From: Aedes albopictus
Lineage: Eukaryota; Arthropoda; Insecta; Diptera; Culicidae
Direction of reading: 5' to 3'
Assembly: GCF_035046485.1 (NCBI RefSeq)
Contig: NC_085138.1
Location: 271,541,694-271,605,693, forward strand
Length of the DNA: 64,000 nt
The position numbers and the translations under genes were made by a program. Positions 63,921-64,000 of this stretch are shown here, in pieces; positions within the stretch are counted from its first letter, which is position 1, and each line of letters starts with the position of its first letter. Under the pieces are notes generated by a model. It searched no databases. It saw only the letters and a program-made list of their open reading frames with translations, and was not told the origin of the DNA.

Positions 63921-64000
63921 TCATAATTTAACCATTCAACTAGGCTGCCTAGTAAACCTCCTTAGCATTAAAATCATTATAACCCATTCGCCTTAGTGGC

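Noticed and set aside
1..64000. Endogenous viral sequence
   Set aside because: Aedes genomes often carry these, but none of the frames here shows a viral polymerase, glycoprotein or nucleoprotein pattern; all RT frames belong to non-LTR retrotransposons.

Overview
This window looks like nuclear DNA of an Aedes (culicine) mosquito. It is AT-rich and almost completely built of transposable elements. It carries tRNA-derived SINE pieces whose 3' end (CACTAAGNTGA...CAGG then GCCAAGAAGAA repeats) matches my memory of the Aedes SINE Feilai, and many TA-flanked mariner-type miniature elements. It also has R1-, LOA/R1-, I- and Jockey-like non-LTR retrotransposons and palindromic MITEs nested inside one another. 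No complete host protein-coding gene is visible. The only host-like signals are a GC-richer 5'-exon-like stretch at about 18.06-19.17 kb, one possible minus-strand terminal exon at 26.4 kb and several non-repetitive intervals (25.3-26.4, 39.4-42.2, 46.8-47.9, 54.2-55.1 kb). The likeliest reading is intronic or intergenic DNA of a large gene, but that is inference.

Layout. 0-2.8 kb: a long-inverted-repeat DNA transposon whose DDE-like transposase gene is split by a TA-flanked MITE; removing the MITE restores an open frame. 2.8-9.75 kb: a field of about 357-bp palindromic MITEs, interrupted by a 5'-truncated R1-type LINE with a 718-codon open frame (4.1-6.9 kb) and a possible solo LTR holding a 65-bp tandem array. 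9.75-15.8 kb: SINE pieces, several TA-flanked MITEs, a 1.18-kb fold-back element and a 201-bp hairpin. 16.4-18.0 kb: a 1.56-kb insertion with a 13-bp target duplication that is a perfect palindrome (751-bp arms) holding four tRNA-like cloverleaves. 18-19.4 kb: exon-like sequence. 19.8-25 kb: a second fold-back copy, a Helitron-like element, TTAA elements and palindromic MITEs. 28-33.3 kb: a Jockey-like RT fragment, a GGGGAGACTTGATCCC element, a retroposed element with a 21-bp target duplication, and an ATGCGA-rich element. 33.8-38.4 kb: a 4.6-kb element with ten GTGACGTTACAACG-type motifs and a nested SINE. 38.4-39.4 kb: nested palindromic MITEs. 42.7-45.9 kb: fold-backs, an I-clade LINE tail with a 13-bp target duplication, and a decayed RT fragment. 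48.0-49.3 kb: a retroposed unit with a 24-bp target duplication. 51.1-54.0 kb: a LOA/R1-like LINE split by a TTAA MITE and bounded by 119-bp direct repeats. 55.7-60.9 kb: a 5.1-kb hAT-type composite with an 8-bp target duplication, containing a second long-inverted-repeat element.

The sequence itself supports the relative order of many insertions, because several sites can be compared with an unfilled paralogue in the same window. The strongest novel-looking signals are the AATT-targeting palindromic MITE group, the perfect tRNA-like palindrome, the long-inverted-repeat family with its candidate transposase, and the repeated TTAA miniature elements. I found no CRISPR, operon, rRNA, recognisable viral insertion or obvious new functional gene system. 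All calls come from reading the sequence; no database search was possible.
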